A stretch of 64,000 bases of DNA from the IMG/VR virus record IMGVR_UViG_3300046722_000226, positions 1-64,000 of that record; one strand, 5' to 3'. The DNA comes from a virus. This document shows positions 9,967 through 16,798 of the stretch, in pieces. The notes below the pieces were generated by a model. The model worked only from the letters and a program-made list of their open reading frames with translations. It was not told the origin of the DNA and made no database searches. Numbering within the stretch: the first letter of the stretch is position 1; every line of letters begins with the position of its first letter. The position numbers and the translations under genes are program-made.

Positions 9967-10248
9967 TCAATCGTTCAGCAGGTGGACGGTGACCCCGCGC
10001 AGCTTCGGCTGGGCGAGCAGCGTCAGCGCGGTAGGGCGGAAGACGACGGCAACCAGATCGCCGTCAGCGTCGCGGAGCGCTTCGCTCTCGACGAACGTCG
10101 CTTGCAGGCACGTGCGCGTGGATACGATCGTCAGGCCGGTCTTCCCGCCCGTCAGGTGCGTGTAGTGCTCGCTCGGGATGTCGCTCATTTCGCCGATGAA
10201 GCGGCGCGTGCGGGCGTCCCACGTGAAGGCGGCTGTGGTCAGCATCAC
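9967..10248 (-). CDS. Small hypothetical protein
   Basis: 93 residues, GTG start at 10248 overlapping the upstream stop, with an ATG as the second codon at 10245. It is beta-rich (FTWDARTRRFIGEMSDIP, GLTIVSTRTCLQATFV). No known motif. Part of the overlapping small-gene run. Confidence 0.55.
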   Translation of the reverse strand: MMLTTAAFTWDARTRRFIGEMSDIPSEHYTHLTGGKTGLTIVSTRTCLQATFVESEALRDADGDLVAVVFRPTALTLLAQPKLRGVTVHLLND

Positions 10249-10442
10249 GCGGCCCCCCGCGTCAGGTAGCGCTGCCCGTCAGCTTCCAGCACGAGCACGT
10301 AGAAGCCGTTCGGATACTGCCGGATCGAGAACCTGTCGTCCCAGTGGCCCTCGCCGCGATAGTCAAAGATGGCGTCATGCGTCTCGGCGAGCGTGGGGAA
10401 GGGGAGCGCTTGGCGGCGCTCGCGCACGAGCGACAGCATCAC
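10245..10442 (-). CDS. Small hypothetical protein
   Basis: 65 residues, GTG start (10442) overlapping the upstream stop, followed at once by ATG (10439). Contains GEGHWDDRFSIRQYPNGFYV and LEADGQRYL, a beta-hairpin-like pattern. Its GTGATG start junction is the same as that of the next gene downstream. No family recognised. Confidence 0.55.
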   Translation of the reverse strand: MMLSLVRERRQALPFPTLAETHDAIFDYRGEGHWDDRFSIRQYPNGFYVLVLEADGQRYLTRGAA

Positions 10443-10621
10443 GCGGCCTCCCGCACCTGGGCGAATGTCCAGATGCGGTGGGTGCCGTTGTCGTCTACGG
10501 CATAGCCGAGGTCGACGTTGGCGAAGGGCATGTCGCCCGCGCCGGGGATGGCGACCGGGTGAAGGATCGTGATGCCCTTGCGGGCCAGAGTGCGGAGGGT
10601 GGAGGAGGAGAAGTTTTTCAT
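10439..10621 (-). CDS. Small hypothetical protein, first gene behind promoter B
   Basis: 60 residues. ATG at 10621 has AGGGG about 8 bases upstream and sits directly behind the hairpin leader of promoter B. Contains GITILHPVAIPGAGDMPFAN and HRIWTFAQVREAA. No family recognised; its place as first gene of the leftward early operon suggests very early expression. Confidence 0.6.
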   Translation of the reverse strand: MKNFSSSTLRTLARKGITILHPVAIPGAGDMPFANVDLGYAVDDNGTHRIWTFAQVREAA

Positions 10622-10701
10622 CGGGTGACCCCTGATTGTTTGCGTCCCGGAGCGGCGCTCTCGGCAGAGGCATACGTAAGCGCGTCAGAACGGCCTGTCC
10701 A
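10622..10701 (-). promoter_or_regulatory. Early promoter with hairpin leader, copy B
   Basis: On the minus strand: -35 TGGACA (10696-10701), 17-base spacer, -10 TACGTA (10673-10678), the identical 18-base hairpin element at 10647-10664, and AGGGGTCACCCG before the ATG at 10621. It drives the leftward operon from the divergent control region. Confidence 0.72.
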
Positions 10702-10880
10702 GCGGCGTTGGCCAGAATTCTGGCAATCACCCCAGCTATCTAGCCCACACATGACGGGCGGTGGACAGGCGGGGGGCGAGAAAAAGCTGGGCACAGGTAG
10801 GAGCCGTAGGAGCGGGGTAGGAAGGATTTGCCCCCCTCTCCGCTATGAGCATGCAGGCTCCCCCGTGGGCGGTCTGTAGG

Positions 10881-10913
10881 CCGGTTCTCAAAAATAATTT
10901 GACTGAGAACCGG
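10881..10913. repeat. Perfect 10-bp inverted repeat with AT-rich centre
   Basis: Arms CCGGTTCTCA (10881-10890) and TGAGAACCGG (10904-10913) are perfect complements around a 13-base A/T-rich centre, striking in such GC-rich DNA. It could be an operator for a dimeric regulator, an origin element or a stem-loop. Confidence 0.7.
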
Positions 10914-11140
10914 ATTCGCATGCGCCCAGCGCATACCGTCGGGCAAGCTTCGGGCCAACGCGGATCCGGCCTCGAAAATGGCTCTCCGGCAGACGCTCCC
11001 AGCCGTGATGTCGATTTTTGCGCCCTGCCCGTAGGCAGCGCGCTTCACGTGCGCGCGTACTACCTCTTCTTACGCGGCGAGGCCGCGCCTCGCTTTCGCT
11101 CGGGAGCGGAGACGTGTGGAGACGTGACCCACGAATCCGT

Positions 11141-11184
11141 CAAATCGGCAAATCGGACAGATCGGACAACCGGTGTCCGATTTG
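11141..11184. repeat. ATCGGACA repeat array, operator or iteron candidate
   Basis: Direct copies of (A)AATCGG begin at 11142, 11150 and 11161, and an inverted copy TGTCCGATTTG lies at 11174-11184. The outer arms CAAATCGGACA/TGTCCGATTTG match over 11 bp and the inner arms ATCGGACA/TGTCCGAT over 8 bp. The array ends 13 bases before the -35 of the rightward promoter, a typical operator position. Confidence 0.65.
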
Positions 11185-11197
11185 AACTGCCGAGCGC

Positions 11198-11226
11198 TTG
11201 CTGAGCGCCGCGCCAGTAGCTACGTG
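11198..11226 (+). promoter_or_regulatory. Candidate rightward promoter for the small regulator gene
   Basis: -35 TTGCTG (11198-11203), 17-base spacer, -10 TACGTG (11221-11226). The ATG at 11235 is only 8 bases beyond the -10 and no Shine-Dalgarno is visible, so the transcript could be leaderless. Confidence 0.45.
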
Positions 11227-11234
11227 CTGAAGCC

Positions 11235-11480
11235 ATGAGCGACGCGGCCCACATCGAGCAGCCCAGCACGGACGTCCGGCAGTTCATTCAGGACGTGCTG
11301 GCGCTCGGCTGGAACGCGGAATGGCTTGCCATCGAGTTGGGCTTGCCGACCGACCGGGCAACGCGCCGCTGGTTCAGCGGCAGCACAGTCCCGCCGGAGC
11401 CGGTCGCGGCTTGGGTCGCTCGTCTCGCCGCGTTCCGTCGCGCCAATCCCCCGCCCCCTATGCCCGAGCGCCACCGCTAA
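11235..11480 (+). CDS. Small helix-turn-helix regulator-like protein
   Basis: 81 residues. The segment LGWNAEWLAIELGLPTDRATRRWFSG (about residues 24-49) reads as an XRE-like helix-turn-helix in which TDRATRRWF would be the recognition helix, followed by PPEPVAAWVARLAAF and a Pro-rich tail. It sits next to the operator-like array and divergent promoters, so a Cro/CI-type control role is plausible. Assignment is by motif shape only. Confidence 0.6.
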   Translation: MSDAAHIEQPSTDVRQFIQDVLALGWNAEWLAIELGLPTDRATRRWFSGSTVPPEPVAAWVARLAAFRRANPPPPMPERHR

Positions 11481-11508
11481 AAAAGTTTCGGCAGCCGCAT
11501 TTTCTCTC

Positions 11509-11563
11509 TTGCATCGCCGACAGGTTGGCTCATATTGATGCCAGACGCCGGGGATAGACCCCG
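11509..11563 (+). promoter_or_regulatory. Candidate promoter and GC hairpin leader before the amidoligase
   Basis: -35 TTGCAT (11509-11514), 18-base spacer, -10 TATTGA (11533-11538), then a small hairpin CGGGG-ATAGA-CCCCG (11549-11563) and a GAGGGACAGACCCG ribosome-binding site before the ATG at 11587. The layout mirrors the three hairpin leaders although the hairpin sequence differs. Confidence 0.5.
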
Positions 11564-11586
11564 ACGCGAAACGAGGGACAGACCCG

Positions 11587-12600
11587 ATGTTGAACGCGAC
11601 TTTCGGAATTGAAATTGAGTGCTACCTGCCCGAGGGGGCGACGGCTTCACAAGCTGCGCAAGCGATCCTCGCTCGCGGCATCTACTGCCTCGCCGAAAGC
11701 TACAATCACGGCACGCGCCCGCACTGGAAGATCGTAACTGACGGGTCGCTGGGTGACGTTCGCCGGGGCATCGAAGTGGTGTCTCCGATCCTCACCGGGC
11801 AAGCGGGCCTCGACGCTGTCGTGCTCGTGATGGAAGCGCTGACCGACTTCGGGTGCACCGTCAGCAAGAAGTGCGGGCTTCACGTGCACGTCGGCGCTGC
11901 GAACGCCCCGATCGACTTTTTCAAGAACCTGCTGAAGCTTTACGCACACTTCGAGCCGGTCATCGACTGCTTCATGCCGCCGTCGCGCCGCGCGAGCGCC
12001 AACGCCTACTGCCGCTCAGTCACGTCGGCGAACGTCGCCGCGATCAATGTCGCGACCGATCTTGACTCAGTCATTCGCACGCTCCCGGCGGGCGCGATGG
12101 ACGCGCGTTATCACAAGCTGAACCTGACGTCCTACCGCCGCTATCAGACGGTTGAATTTCGTCAGCACTCGGGCACCCTTGAGGGCAGCAAAGCCGTCGC
12201 CTGGGCCAAGTTCTGCCTCCGGATGGTCGCCGCTGCTCGCGCCGGGAAGTCAATCTCGACAGTGCAAGCACAGATCAACCGGGCGCGTCACGGAACGAAG
12301 AGCCGGATCGTCGGCGATCTGGCGATGCGCCCCGAGGGCGTCAGCGGGAGCGAAGTCAAGGCGGCGACGGGCTGGGGTTCGCTGACAGTGTCGCAGTTGG
12401 AGAAGGCGACTGGCCTGCGTCTGACGGTCGTTCGTCAGGGCCGCAACGCTCGTTACTTCGCGCAGGGCGGGTCCGTCGTCGACGCGACCCCGTCGACGTT
12501 CTCCGCGCTGATGACAACCATCGAAGCCGAAGCCGCCGAAATCGCTTACTTCCGCGCTCGCACGTCGGCGCTGTCCGCGCCGGTCGCGTGGGCAGCGTGA
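11587..12600 (+). CDS. Amidoligase family (COOH-NH2 ligase) enzyme
   Basis: 337 residues. Diagnostic strands of the Amidoligase_2 family: FGIEIECYLP (about 6-15), KIVTDGSLG, GIEVVSPILTG, KKCGLHVHVG (about 95-104) and VEFRQHSGTLEG (about 188-199), giving the metal/ATP-binding acidic and His residues of this glutamine-synthetase-like fold. Members join a carboxylate to an amine, and in bacteria and phages are proposed to modify peptides or cell-wall material. A gamma-glutamylcyclotransferase lies two genes downstream, a known type of pairing. The C-terminal ~100 residues are an extra helical part. Confidence 0.85.
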   Translation: MLNATFGIEIECYLPEGATASQAAQAILARGIYCLAESYNHGTRPHWKIVTDGSLGDVRRGIEVVSPILTGQAGLDAVVLVMEALTDFGCTVSKKCGLHVHVGAANAPIDFFKNLLKLYAHFEPVIDCFMPPSRRASANAYCRSVTSANVAAINVATDLDSVIRTLPAGAMDARYHKLNLTSYRRYQTVEFRQHSGTLEGSKAVAWAKFCLRMVAAARAGKSISTVQAQINRARHGTKSRIVGDLAMRPEGVSGSEVKAATGWGSLTVSQLEKATGLRLTVVRQGRNARYFAQGGSVVDATPSTFSALMTTIEAEAAEIAYFRARTSALSAPVAWAA

Positions 12601-12626
12601 TCACTGCAACCACAGGAGACTGCATC

Positions 12627-12863
12627 ATGGCCAACAAGATCGAGACGAACAGCGCAAGCCCCCTCGCGGGGGCGACGCTGGCTGCGTGGCGCGAGCGCAT
12701 GGGCTACTCGCAGCGCGACGCATGCAAAGCGCTCGGCTGCTCGCGGGGCGCGTGGACGCGCTGGGAGAACAGCCAGCACGACGTGCCGAAGTATATCGGC
12801 CTCGCCTGTTCCGCACTCGCTCTCGGCATGACTGCCATGGGCGTCGAGTACAAGGGATCCTGA
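12627..12863 (+). CDS. XRE-family helix-turn-helix regulator
   Basis: 78 residues from the ATG at 12627 behind AGGAG; an upstream in-frame start would overlap the amidoligase. The helix-turn-helix is LAAWRERMGYSQRDACKALGCSRGAWTRWE (about 18-48). It separates the amidoligase from the cyclotransferase gene and may control the cassette. Ends one base before the next ATG. Confidence 0.8.
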   Translation: MANKIETNSASPLAGATLAAWRERMGYSQRDACKALGCSRGAWTRWENSQHDVPKYIGLACSALALGMTAMGVEYKGS

Positions 12864-12864
12864 C

Positions 12865-13407
12865 ATGCTGATGTTTGCTTACGGCTCCAACTTGAACATG
12901 GAGCAGATGGAGCGGCGTTGCCCGAACGCAGTGCCTCTGGCGCGGATGAAACTGCGCGGACGTCGTCTCGTGTTCCGGGGCGTCGCCGACTGCATCGCCG
13001 AAGCGGGCGCAGTCTGCCACGGCGGTATCTGGGCGATCACGTCCGAGTGCGAAAAGGAACTCGACCTCTACGAAGGGGTGCGCGGCGGGCTGTATCGCAA
13101 AGAGTATGTCCCCATCAACGCGTTTCCAGAGCACGGGTCAGAGATGCTGATTTACGTGATGAACTCGACCGGCATCTTCCCGCCGTCAGCCTACTACCTG
13201 AACGTGATCAAGCAGGGTTACGAAGACTTCGGCCTGTCGAAAGCGGCGCATCGCGCGCTACGCGACGCGGTCGCAGAATCTTATGACGACAAAGCGCCGT
13301 CTCATGTCGAGCGCGCGCGCTACCGACGCACGGGCCGCCCGCAGCTTGCGAAGCGCCCGAGCGATGCCGGACATGCTGGCGACCGGAATAGAAATCACGC
13401 CAGCTAA
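12865..13407 (+). CDS. Gamma-glutamylcyclotransferase-like (AIG2/GGCT fold) protein
   Basis: 180 residues. N-terminal FAYGSNLNMEQMERRCPNA carries the YGSN loop (about residues 6-9) that binds gamma-glutamyl substrate, and LDLYEGVRGGLYRKEYV contains the expected catalytic Glu (about residue 70). The final ~40 residues are basic and probably disordered. Enzymes of this fold release 5-oxoproline from gamma-glutamyl amides. With the amidoligase upstream it could cut or recycle gamma-glutamyl-type conjugates made by that enzyme; this is inference from pairing. Confidence 0.85.
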   Translation: MLMFAYGSNLNMEQMERRCPNAVPLARMKLRGRRLVFRGVADCIAEAGAVCHGGIWAITSECEKELDLYEGVRGGLYRKEYVPINAFPEHGSEMLIYVMNSTGIFPPSAYYLNVIKQGYEDFGLSKAAHRALRDAVAESYDDKAPSHVERARYRRTGRPQLAKRPSDAGHAGDRNRNHAS

Positions 13408-13422
13408 CAGGAGACTGACACC

Positions 13423-13656
13423 ATGACGATGATCGCACTGCACAAGGTCACGGGGCGCGACCCCTACACCGACAACGAAGAGGGGGAGGGGCCGCAGGAG
13501 CGCACTGCGCCCGTCACGGTCAACGTGGCCGCGATCCGCTGCTTCTATCCGCGCAAGGAGAACCGTCCGGGGACGCGCATTACGTTCACGGACGGCGGGG
13601 GCTTCGCCGTCTCCGAGTCCTACGACGACGTGCGGGGCATGATCGCTCCGAACTGA
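13423..13656 (+). CDS. Small FlbD-like hypothetical protein
   Basis: 77 residues, ATG after an AGGAG site. The pattern MIALHKVTG near the start, VNVAAIRCFYP, RITFTDGGGFAVSESYDDV resembles small FlbD-like proteins (short beta-barrel). Role in phage unknown. Followed by a 60-base gap with a strong hairpin. Confidence 0.55.
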   Translation: MTMIALHKVTGRDPYTDNEEGEGPQERTAPVTVNVAAIRCFYPRKENRPGTRITFTDGGGFAVSESYDDVRGMIAPN

Positions 13657-13667
13657 CGCAACGGCGG

Positions 13668-13692
13668 GCGCTGGGGCACTCGACCCCAGCGC
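13668..13692 (+). promoter_or_regulatory. 9-bp hairpin in the leader of the next gene
   Basis: GCGCTGGGG (13668-13676) pairs perfectly with CCCCAGCGC (13684-13692) around a 7-base loop. It lies between the stop at 13656 and the AGGGGACAGCCCG ribosome-binding site of the gene at 13717. No U-tract follows, so it may be a leader or attenuator structure rather than an intrinsic terminator. Confidence 0.55.
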
Positions 13693-13716
13693 TTCGCGCC
13701 ATCAGGGGACAGCCCG

Positions 13717-14040
13717 ATGAACGACGACCGCACCCGCCGACAGATCGAGCAGCGCGCCGCCTACGCCGCCACGCAAGCGCTCGTGCCGAAGCTGCCGCGC
13801 AAGCTGCACCCTGCCGACATCGCCGATCACGAGAAGATCCGCCGCGCGACTCGCTTCCGCGTGCACTTCCGCAAGGGGCCGGTCGAGACCTACCGCGCCG
13901 AAGCATCGACCCTCGACGAGGCTCGTGCCATTGCGGCCAGCCTCGACGCGGCCCACGGCGTGCACGGTCGCTCCGCTATGATCTATGCGGTGGACGAGCG
14001 GGGAGCCTCTATCCCCCTGCCTATCGGCTGGGAGGGGTGA
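13717..14040 (+). CDS. Hypothetical protein, paralogue of the gene at 14918
   Basis: 107 residues with an AGGGGACAGCCCG ribosome-binding site. After a basic helical N-terminus it has TRFRVHFRKGPVETYRAEAS, then TLDEARAIAASLDAAHG and RSAMIYAVDERG. The strand-helix-strand layout matches the gene at 14918-15280 (QFRIIFRTDRNRHETKT, LADASTLARAM). Function unknown. Confidence 0.6.
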   Translation: MNDDRTRRQIEQRAAYAATQALVPKLPRKLHPADIADHEKIRRATRFRVHFRKGPVETYRAEASTLDEARAIAASLDAAHGVHGRSAMIYAVDERGASIPLPIGWEG

Positions 14041-14072
14041 TGGCTTTTCTTGCGGTGCGCCGCAGTTAGCTG

Positions 14073-14148
14073 TTGCCAAACAAAGCGCTGGCTCTTATAT
14101 GAACCTTCACCGAGAGCGCCGCTCCGGTTCTAAATCAGGGGACACCCG
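14073..14148 (+). promoter_or_regulatory. Early promoter with hairpin leader, copy C
   Basis: -35 TTGCCA (14073-14078), 17-base spacer, -10 TATATG (14096-14101), the 18-base hairpin element CCGAGAGCGCCGCTCCGG (14110-14127) and AGGGGACACCCG before the ATG at 14149. The element is identical in copies A and B on the other strand, so this promoter class serves both directions. Confidence 0.78.
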
Positions 14149-14457
14149 ATGCGACTGAGTTTTTCCGACACTTCCGCGACGCTCGCCGACCCGGCCATCC
14201 GCTTGGGCGCAGTCGCGCAATTCCTCGACGACGTCTTCAACCTGGGCATCTACGCTGACCCGAAAGCCTACGCGCACGCTGCCAAGCGTCACGTGAAGGC
14301 GCTGGACGCGAAGATCATCGAGAGCGCGACGCGCATCGCTGACTTCAGCATGTCGGAAGAGCATGACACCGCCCGCCTGCTTCGCCTCGCCGCGATCCGC
14401 AGCGACGTGCTCGGGCACTTCTGGCGCGCCGAGCGCATCAAAAACGGGGGGTTTTGA
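14149..14457 (+). CDS. Hypothetical protein, first gene behind promoter C
   Basis: 102 residues, starting directly after the copy C leader. Helical, with RLGAVAQFLDDVFNLGIYAD, YAHAAKRHVKALDAKIIE and a C-terminal AIRSDVLGHFWRAERI. No family recognised. Placement behind the shared promoter class suggests early expression. Confidence 0.6.
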   Translation: MRLSFSDTSATLADPAIRLGAVAQFLDDVFNLGIYADPKAYAHAAKRHVKALDAKIIESATRIADFSMSEEHDTARLLRLAAIRSDVLGHFWRAERIKNGGF

Positions 14458-14458
14458 G

Positions 14459-14905
14459 ATGCAGTCCCTCCCCATTCGCGACGTCGCGCAAGCGCGCAGT
14501 TTCACCCTCGCGGGTAAGGCGGTGCTGACACTTCAGTCGGCGCGCACGAACCAGCACTTCACCTACCGCGTCAAGCAGGCAGTCGATCGCGCGACCGGAG
14601 AAATCCAGCCGCTGTGGTTCGTCTCGCTGCTGACGAACGGGAGCGCCGACGAGGGTCAGTTCTCCTACATCGGCGTGATCCGCAGCGACGCGTTCGCGCT
14701 CACTGCGAAGTCGAAGGCGGGCCTCGACGCTGCGAGCGTGCAGGCATTCGCGTTCTTCTGGAACCGCTGCCGCGCCGAAATCCCCGCGTCGCTGAACGTG
14801 ATGCACGCGGGCAAGTGCGGGCGCTGCGGCCGCACCCTGACCCACCCAGAGTCCCTGGAAACCGGCATCGGCCCCGAGTGCGCGCAGCGCCTCGCGGCCG
14901 CCTGA
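14459..14905 (+). CDS. DUF6011-like protein with C-terminal zinc knuckle
   Basis: 148 residues from the ATG at 14459, one base after the upstream stop. The N-terminal ~110 residues form a beta-rich domain (FTYRVKQAVDR, LWFVSLLTNG, YIGVIRSD). The C-terminus CGRCGRTLTHPESLETGIGP followed by EC is the zinc-ribbon signature of the DUF6011 type, seen in many phage and plasmid proteins of unknown role. Confidence 0.7.
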   Translation: MQSLPIRDVAQARSFTLAGKAVLTLQSARTNQHFTYRVKQAVDRATGEIQPLWFVSLLTNGSADEGQFSYIGVIRSDAFALTAKSKAGLDAASVQAFAFFWNRCRAEIPASLNVMHAGKCGRCGRTLTHPESLETGIGPECAQRLAAA

Positions 14906-14917
14906 GGGGGAGCGAAG

Positions 14918-15280
14918 ATGATGGCACAAGCGCACATCTGGACGAAGGCCGAGCTTCACGAACTGCTCGACCTCTTCGCGAGGGGGGCGGGCACGCAGCC
15001 CGCTCCCAGCAAGGAGATGCGCGCGGCGCTCGACCGCTTCAGCGAACTCGCCGCAGCCAAGCTGGAGGCGCAGCGGGAGCGCAGCAGCACGCGGCAGTTT
15101 CGCATCATCTTCCGCACCGACCGCAATCGGCACGAGACGAAGACGTGCACGGCGGCCTCGCTCGCCGATGCGAGCACGCTGGCCCGAGCGATGATCGGAT
15201 CCAAGTTCGACGGCGGCATCGTCGAGCACGCTTACGTGGCGGGCTGGGTGCGCAAGTCGCACTTGCGGGCGAGCGTGTGA
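14918..15280 (+). CDS. Hypothetical protein, paralogue of the gene at 13717
   Basis: 120 residues. N-terminal helix WTKAELHELLDLFARG, a second helix rich in Ala/Glu, then QFRIIFRTDRNRHETKTCTA and ASLADASTLARAMIGSKFDGG. The C-terminal half repeats the layout of the gene at 13717. Its stop overlaps the next ATG by one base. Confidence 0.6.
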   Translation: MMAQAHIWTKAELHELLDLFARGAGTQPAPSKEMRAALDRFSELAAAKLEAQRERSSTRQFRIIFRTDRNRHETKTCTAASLADASTLARAMIGSKFDGGIVEHAYVAGWVRKSHLRASV

Positions 15281-16404
15281 TGGACAAGCGCGAGCCGACG
15301 CTGGCCGACCGCTTCACGGCAGAGAAGTATCCGCAATCAAAGCGCATCGTCGACGAGCGCACCATCGTCCGCGTCCAGCAGCGCGTGCGCCAAGCGCATC
15401 GCTACGTCCTCGACGAGCAGGCAGCAGCGCGCATCGGCGACGTCGTGCGCCGGGTGCCTGAATTGCTGCTCCGCGAGCACCGCTTCGCCCGCGCCCCGTT
15501 CGAACTGACGTGGGTCGAGTTTCCGCACTGGCGCTTCTGGCAAGTGCTGACCGATGGACGTCCTCAAGTCATCGAGAAGCCGCAGGACGAGACGTCAGAC
15601 CACACCATCGGCTACCTGTTCGACCACGGGCGGGTGAACACCGTCAGCGGGGGAACAGTCGGTCAGCCGCACAAGCGCTACCCCTACCTGACGCCGTTTC
15701 AATATCATCTGCACACCGACTGGCCGGTCGAAGACCAGATTCGCTTCGTGCAGGCGGTCGGCTCATCGCGCGGGCAAATCGATCACTACCTGTGGGGTGC
15801 GACGTCTACCCAACTTCAGCCGGAGCATGCGCGCGTGCTGCGCGATAACCATCGGCTCGACCTGTTGCCGTTAGAAGCGGCTTTTCGAAGCCGGATCGTA
15901 AGCGAGCCGAACCTGCTCGACAAAGCGATGCGCGGAGGCTCTGGCGAACTGCGCAACATGATCGCCATCCTGCTGATGTTGAATCGCCCGACCATCGCCC
16001 GCTACCGCAACGTGCTGCCCGGTGCGCGTGGATGGCACAGGGGAAAGCTGATCCCCTACCTGTCGCACACCACGGTCACGGTCGACATCGATGCAGTGCC
16101 GACGCTGCGCATGATCGGCACCCCTGCGGGCGAGGGCGTTCCGCGCCGCCGTCACGAGGTCGAGGGGCACTATTGCCACGACGTCACCGCGCGGGACTTT
16201 CACCGCATCGCTGGCTGCATCCATGACTGGATCACGTGCGACGACGAGTGGACACCCGCTCCCAAGATACCGGACGGCGAGGCGAACCACTGGCGCTGCT
16301 CGATCTGTGATGGCAAGCGCTGGTGGCGCGCTGAGCACCTGCGCGGCGATGCGACGCGCGGCTTCGTGCGCGCCGATCACGCCGTCACCGCAAGTCGGCT
16401 TTGA
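15280..16404 (+). CDS. Large hypothetical phage protein with C-terminal zinc-binding-like motif
   Basis: 374 residues from the ATG at 15280. The same frame is open far upstream to 14614 but that part overlaps two better genes. Segments include ELTWVEFPHWRFWQVLTD, DHTIGYLFDHGRVNTVSGG, GELRNMIAILLMLNRPT and a C-terminus with HYCHDV, CIHDWITCD and HWRCSICDGKRWW, suggesting a Cys/His metal site. No family recognised. Confidence 0.6.
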   Translation: MDKREPTLADRFTAEKYPQSKRIVDERTIVRVQQRVRQAHRYVLDEQAAARIGDVVRRVPELLLREHRFARAPFELTWVEFPHWRFWQVLTDGRPQVIEKPQDETSDHTIGYLFDHGRVNTVSGGTVGQPHKRYPYLTPFQYHLHTDWPVEDQIRFVQAVGSSRGQIDHYLWGATSTQLQPEHARVLRDNHRLDLLPLEAAFRSRIVSEPNLLDKAMRGGSGELRNMIAILLMLNRPTIARYRNVLPGARGWHRGKLIPYLSHTTVTVDIDAVPTLRMIGTPAGEGVPRRRHEVEGHYCHDVTARDFHRIAGCIHDWITCDDEWTPAPKIPDGEANHWRCSICDGKRWWRAEHLRGDATRGFVRADHAVTASRL

Positions 16405-16408
16405 GCGC

Positions 16409-16436
16409 TTGCAAACCTCGCCCCACTCGGTAAAGA
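16409..16436 (+). promoter_or_regulatory. Candidate promoter for the lipoprotein gene
   Basis: -35 TTGCAA (16409-16414), 16-base spacer, -10 TAAAGA (16431-16436), in an 87-base gap before the ATG at 16492, which has an AGAGGACACCTCGCA ribosome-binding region related to the other leaders. Confidence 0.45.
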
Positions 16437-16491
16437 ACGACCCACGCCGAGGGCATTCCGCCCCGGCAACTAACGCAGAGGACACCTCGCA

Positions 16492-16788
16492 ATGAAACGA
16501 CTCATCTATGCCTTGTGCATTGCCGGAACGCTGACCGGCTGCGCGTCACAAGCGACGCGCACGCAACTCGACTACGCGCAACGTGTTTGCGCGAGCAACC
16601 CGGCTGGCAGCGCTGAAGAGTGCGCATCGATCCCCGCGCTGCAAGCTCAGGCCAGCGCCGAAGCGAGTGAAAACACGACGCTTGCGGTGGCAACCATTGC
16701 CCTGCTTCCGCTCGCAATTCTGCTCGGCGGCCTGGGCGGTGATTCCGAGCCGCACTACCACCACCACCACTACTATCATCACCGCTGA
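16492..16788 (+). CDS. Small lipoprotein with His-rich tail
   Basis: 98 residues. Signal sequence MKRLIYALCIAGTLTGC ends in a lipobox (LTGC, Cys at about 17). A short Ala/Cys-rich region is followed by a hydrophobic stretch VATIALLPLAILLGGLGG (about 65-82) and a tail with nine His in a row of His/Tyr residues. Phage lipoproteins are sometimes superinfection-exclusion factors; a metal-binding tail is possible. It has its own promoter-like signal and a hairpin after it, like an independently expressed moron gene. Confidence 0.75.
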   Translation: MKRLIYALCIAGTLTGCASQATRTQLDYAQRVCASNPAGSAEECASIPALQAQASAEASENTTLAVATIALLPLAILLGGLGGDSEPHYHHHHYYHHR

Positions 16789-16798
16789 CGCATGCGGC

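Larger units (their letters stand above)
10702..11234. other. Divergent non-coding control region
   Basis: About 530 bases between leftward promoter B and the rightward regulator gene. Open frames here are short, GC-driven and lack ribosome-binding sites, so I see no gene. It holds a 10-bp-arm palindrome (10881-10913), a GC hairpin (11077-11093), a doubled GGAGACGTG (11108-11125), an ATCGG repeat array (11141-11184) and a rightward promoter (11198-11226). A control switch, a replication origin or both would fit. Confidence 0.6.

Noticed and set aside
10740-11048. Short minus-strand frame in the control region
   Set aside because: No ribosome site, biased composition, and it crosses the perfect palindrome, so I treat the stretch as non-coding.
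11077-11093. GCGAGGC/GCCTCGC hairpin in the control region as a terminator
   Set aside because: No U-tract and no gene end just upstream; kept only as part of the control region.
14614-15279. Upstream extension of the 374-residue gene
   Set aside because: It overlaps two genes in other frames with better starts and recognisable patterns; the ATG at 15280 fits the neighbour's stop.
16741-16790. Short CAC repeats resembling a CRISPR-like or microsatellite array
   Set aside because: They are the His codons of the lipoprotein tail; no spacer structure. No CRISPR array was seen in the window.
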